Below, piece after piece: positions 63,392 through 64,000 of a stretch of 64,000 bases of DNA (positions are counted from its first letter, which is position 1; each line of letters starts with the position of its first letter). Where the stretch lies: positions 1,078,818 through 1,142,817 of the forward strand of contig CAJNOI010000009.1 in assembly GCA_905250115.1 (NCBI GenBank), written 5' to 3'. Below the pieces are notes generated by a model. It was not told the DNA's origin. It saw only the letters and a program-made list of their open reading frames with translations, and made no database searches. Source of the stretch: Adineta steineri. Its lineage: Eukaryota; Rotifera; Eurotatoria; Adinetida; Adinetidae. The translations under genes and the position numbers were made by a program.

Positions 63392-64000
63392 TTATCGTGT
63401 TGCCTTGTCAGGTTGATGAATTGTTTCATCCCAACTAAACGAATTTAATTGAACACGATTTGGAAATTTATATTTTTGTAATGTTAATATTCGCTTCCAT
63501 ATTTCACGCATATTATTTAATGAAGTAGGCTAAATAAAATTAAAGTAAATTTTTTCAAAAAATCTCAAAATTTTATTTACAAAATGTCCAAACATTATTG
63601 TATAGAAAGATTTTGCTGACATAAAACGTGTGTGTGCTAATTGTTCAGGAATCGTATATAATGAACCAAGTTGAGCATATGTTGCATTTGCTGCACTAGC
63701 TACTGCTCCAGTTATATAATAATCATCAACCCAAAAGAATGGTACATATAAACTAGCATTATACCTAGAAAATTCCATACTCTAATAAGTTCTATTACAT
63801 TCAATAAACTTACATTTTTGTTGGCATATCACCCGTAAGAATAAAAGCTAGAAAAATAAATGAAATTATTATTTTTTATAAAATAATTTTTTTCTTCTAT
63901 TATTTATACCGGAACCACTACAATACGGTGGAAATGTGTCAAATGGAAAATCACTTTTACTTAAGTACCATTTTGATTTACTTTAAACAAAAACGAAAAG
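63392..64000 (-). CDS. GT31 family beta-1,3-galactosyl/GlcNAc transferase (5' part outside window)
   Basis: C-terminal part only. Exons read FPFDTFPPYCSGS, then AFILTGDMPTKMYNAS, VPFFWVDDYYITGAVASA, and after a short intron (63531-63582) PTSLNNMREIWKRIL and the end SFSWDETIHQPDKATR. The YPPYCSG block, the following ILTGD (family VLSxD) and the acidic pair before a V/I-TG motif (here DDYYITG, family EDV.xG) are hallmarks of the beta-1,3-glycosyltransferase family in the Golgi lumen, which adds Gal or GlcNAc to glycoproteins and glycolipids. The DxD motif and membrane anchor would lie beyond the right edge. The substrate cannot be told. Confidence 0.8.

Overview
The window reads as nuclear DNA of a small-genome animal, most likely a bdelloid rotifer. 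The genes are animal families: Enhancer of zeste, GLI, GIT, MKS1, FYCO1-like, PNRC and ZFP36. The DNA is strongly AT-rich, genes are tightly packed, and most introns are only about 45-70 bases. There are several tracts of the hexamer TGTGGG, the telomere unit described for bdelloids. Species assignment is inference and cannot be settled here.

Layout. 1-5542 (-): PDS5 cohesin regulator, cut by the left edge. 6430-7387 (-): UPF0193/EVG1 (C22orf23-like). 8562-9032 (+): PNRC-type decapping cofactor. 10713-16240 (-): GIT ArfGAP scaffold. 16917-22499 (-): long low-complexity protein, not recognised. 23511-23717 (-): possible small membrane protein. 24434-27024 (+): GLI/Ci five-finger transcription factor. 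29067-29791 (+): ZFP36/TIS11 mRNA-decay factor. 31151-32335 (-): single-exon four-TM protein with a CDKN3-like phosphatase domain. 33441-34806 (-): KTI12. 35156-38058 (-): EZH. 39671-40462 (-): unresolved RRM-like gene. 43888-49242 (-): tight run PNO1, TPI, COQ5, DNAJC11. 50078-52525 (+): FYCO1-like RUN/FYVE protein. 53382-53933 (-): orphan multi-pass protein. 54156-58986 (-): EXOC8, followed after 72 bases by PLPBP (59059-59763, -). 60204-63077 (+): MKS1. 63392-64000 (-): GT31 glycosyltransferase, cut by the right edge.

Most genes are unrelated housekeeping or regulatory genes. The clearest organisation is the same-strand clusters (PNO1-TPI-COQ5-DNAJC11, and PLPBP-EXOC8) with 66-168 base gaps. 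Good 3' splice acceptors sit immediately before many start codons. That fits spliced-leader trans-splicing, which is known in rotifers, and possibly polycistronic transcription.

The second theme is foldback DNA. The few long introns and intergenic gaps carry inverted-repeat elements (15521-15772, 17151-17663, 42467-42937, 52796-53228, 55316-55747). Some have G-rich minisatellite arms: TGTGGG-like tracts followed by an inverted CCCACA tract, and a 433-base GC-rich hairpin of GGCTCGGT-type units at 56976-57408. The hairpin has 22-base terminal inverted repeats and an exactly abutting 10-base target-site duplication. That hairpin is the strongest candidate here for an undescribed mobile element type.

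All exon joins were made by eye. Coordinates of spliced genes are spans from start to stop codon, and some internal exons may be missed.
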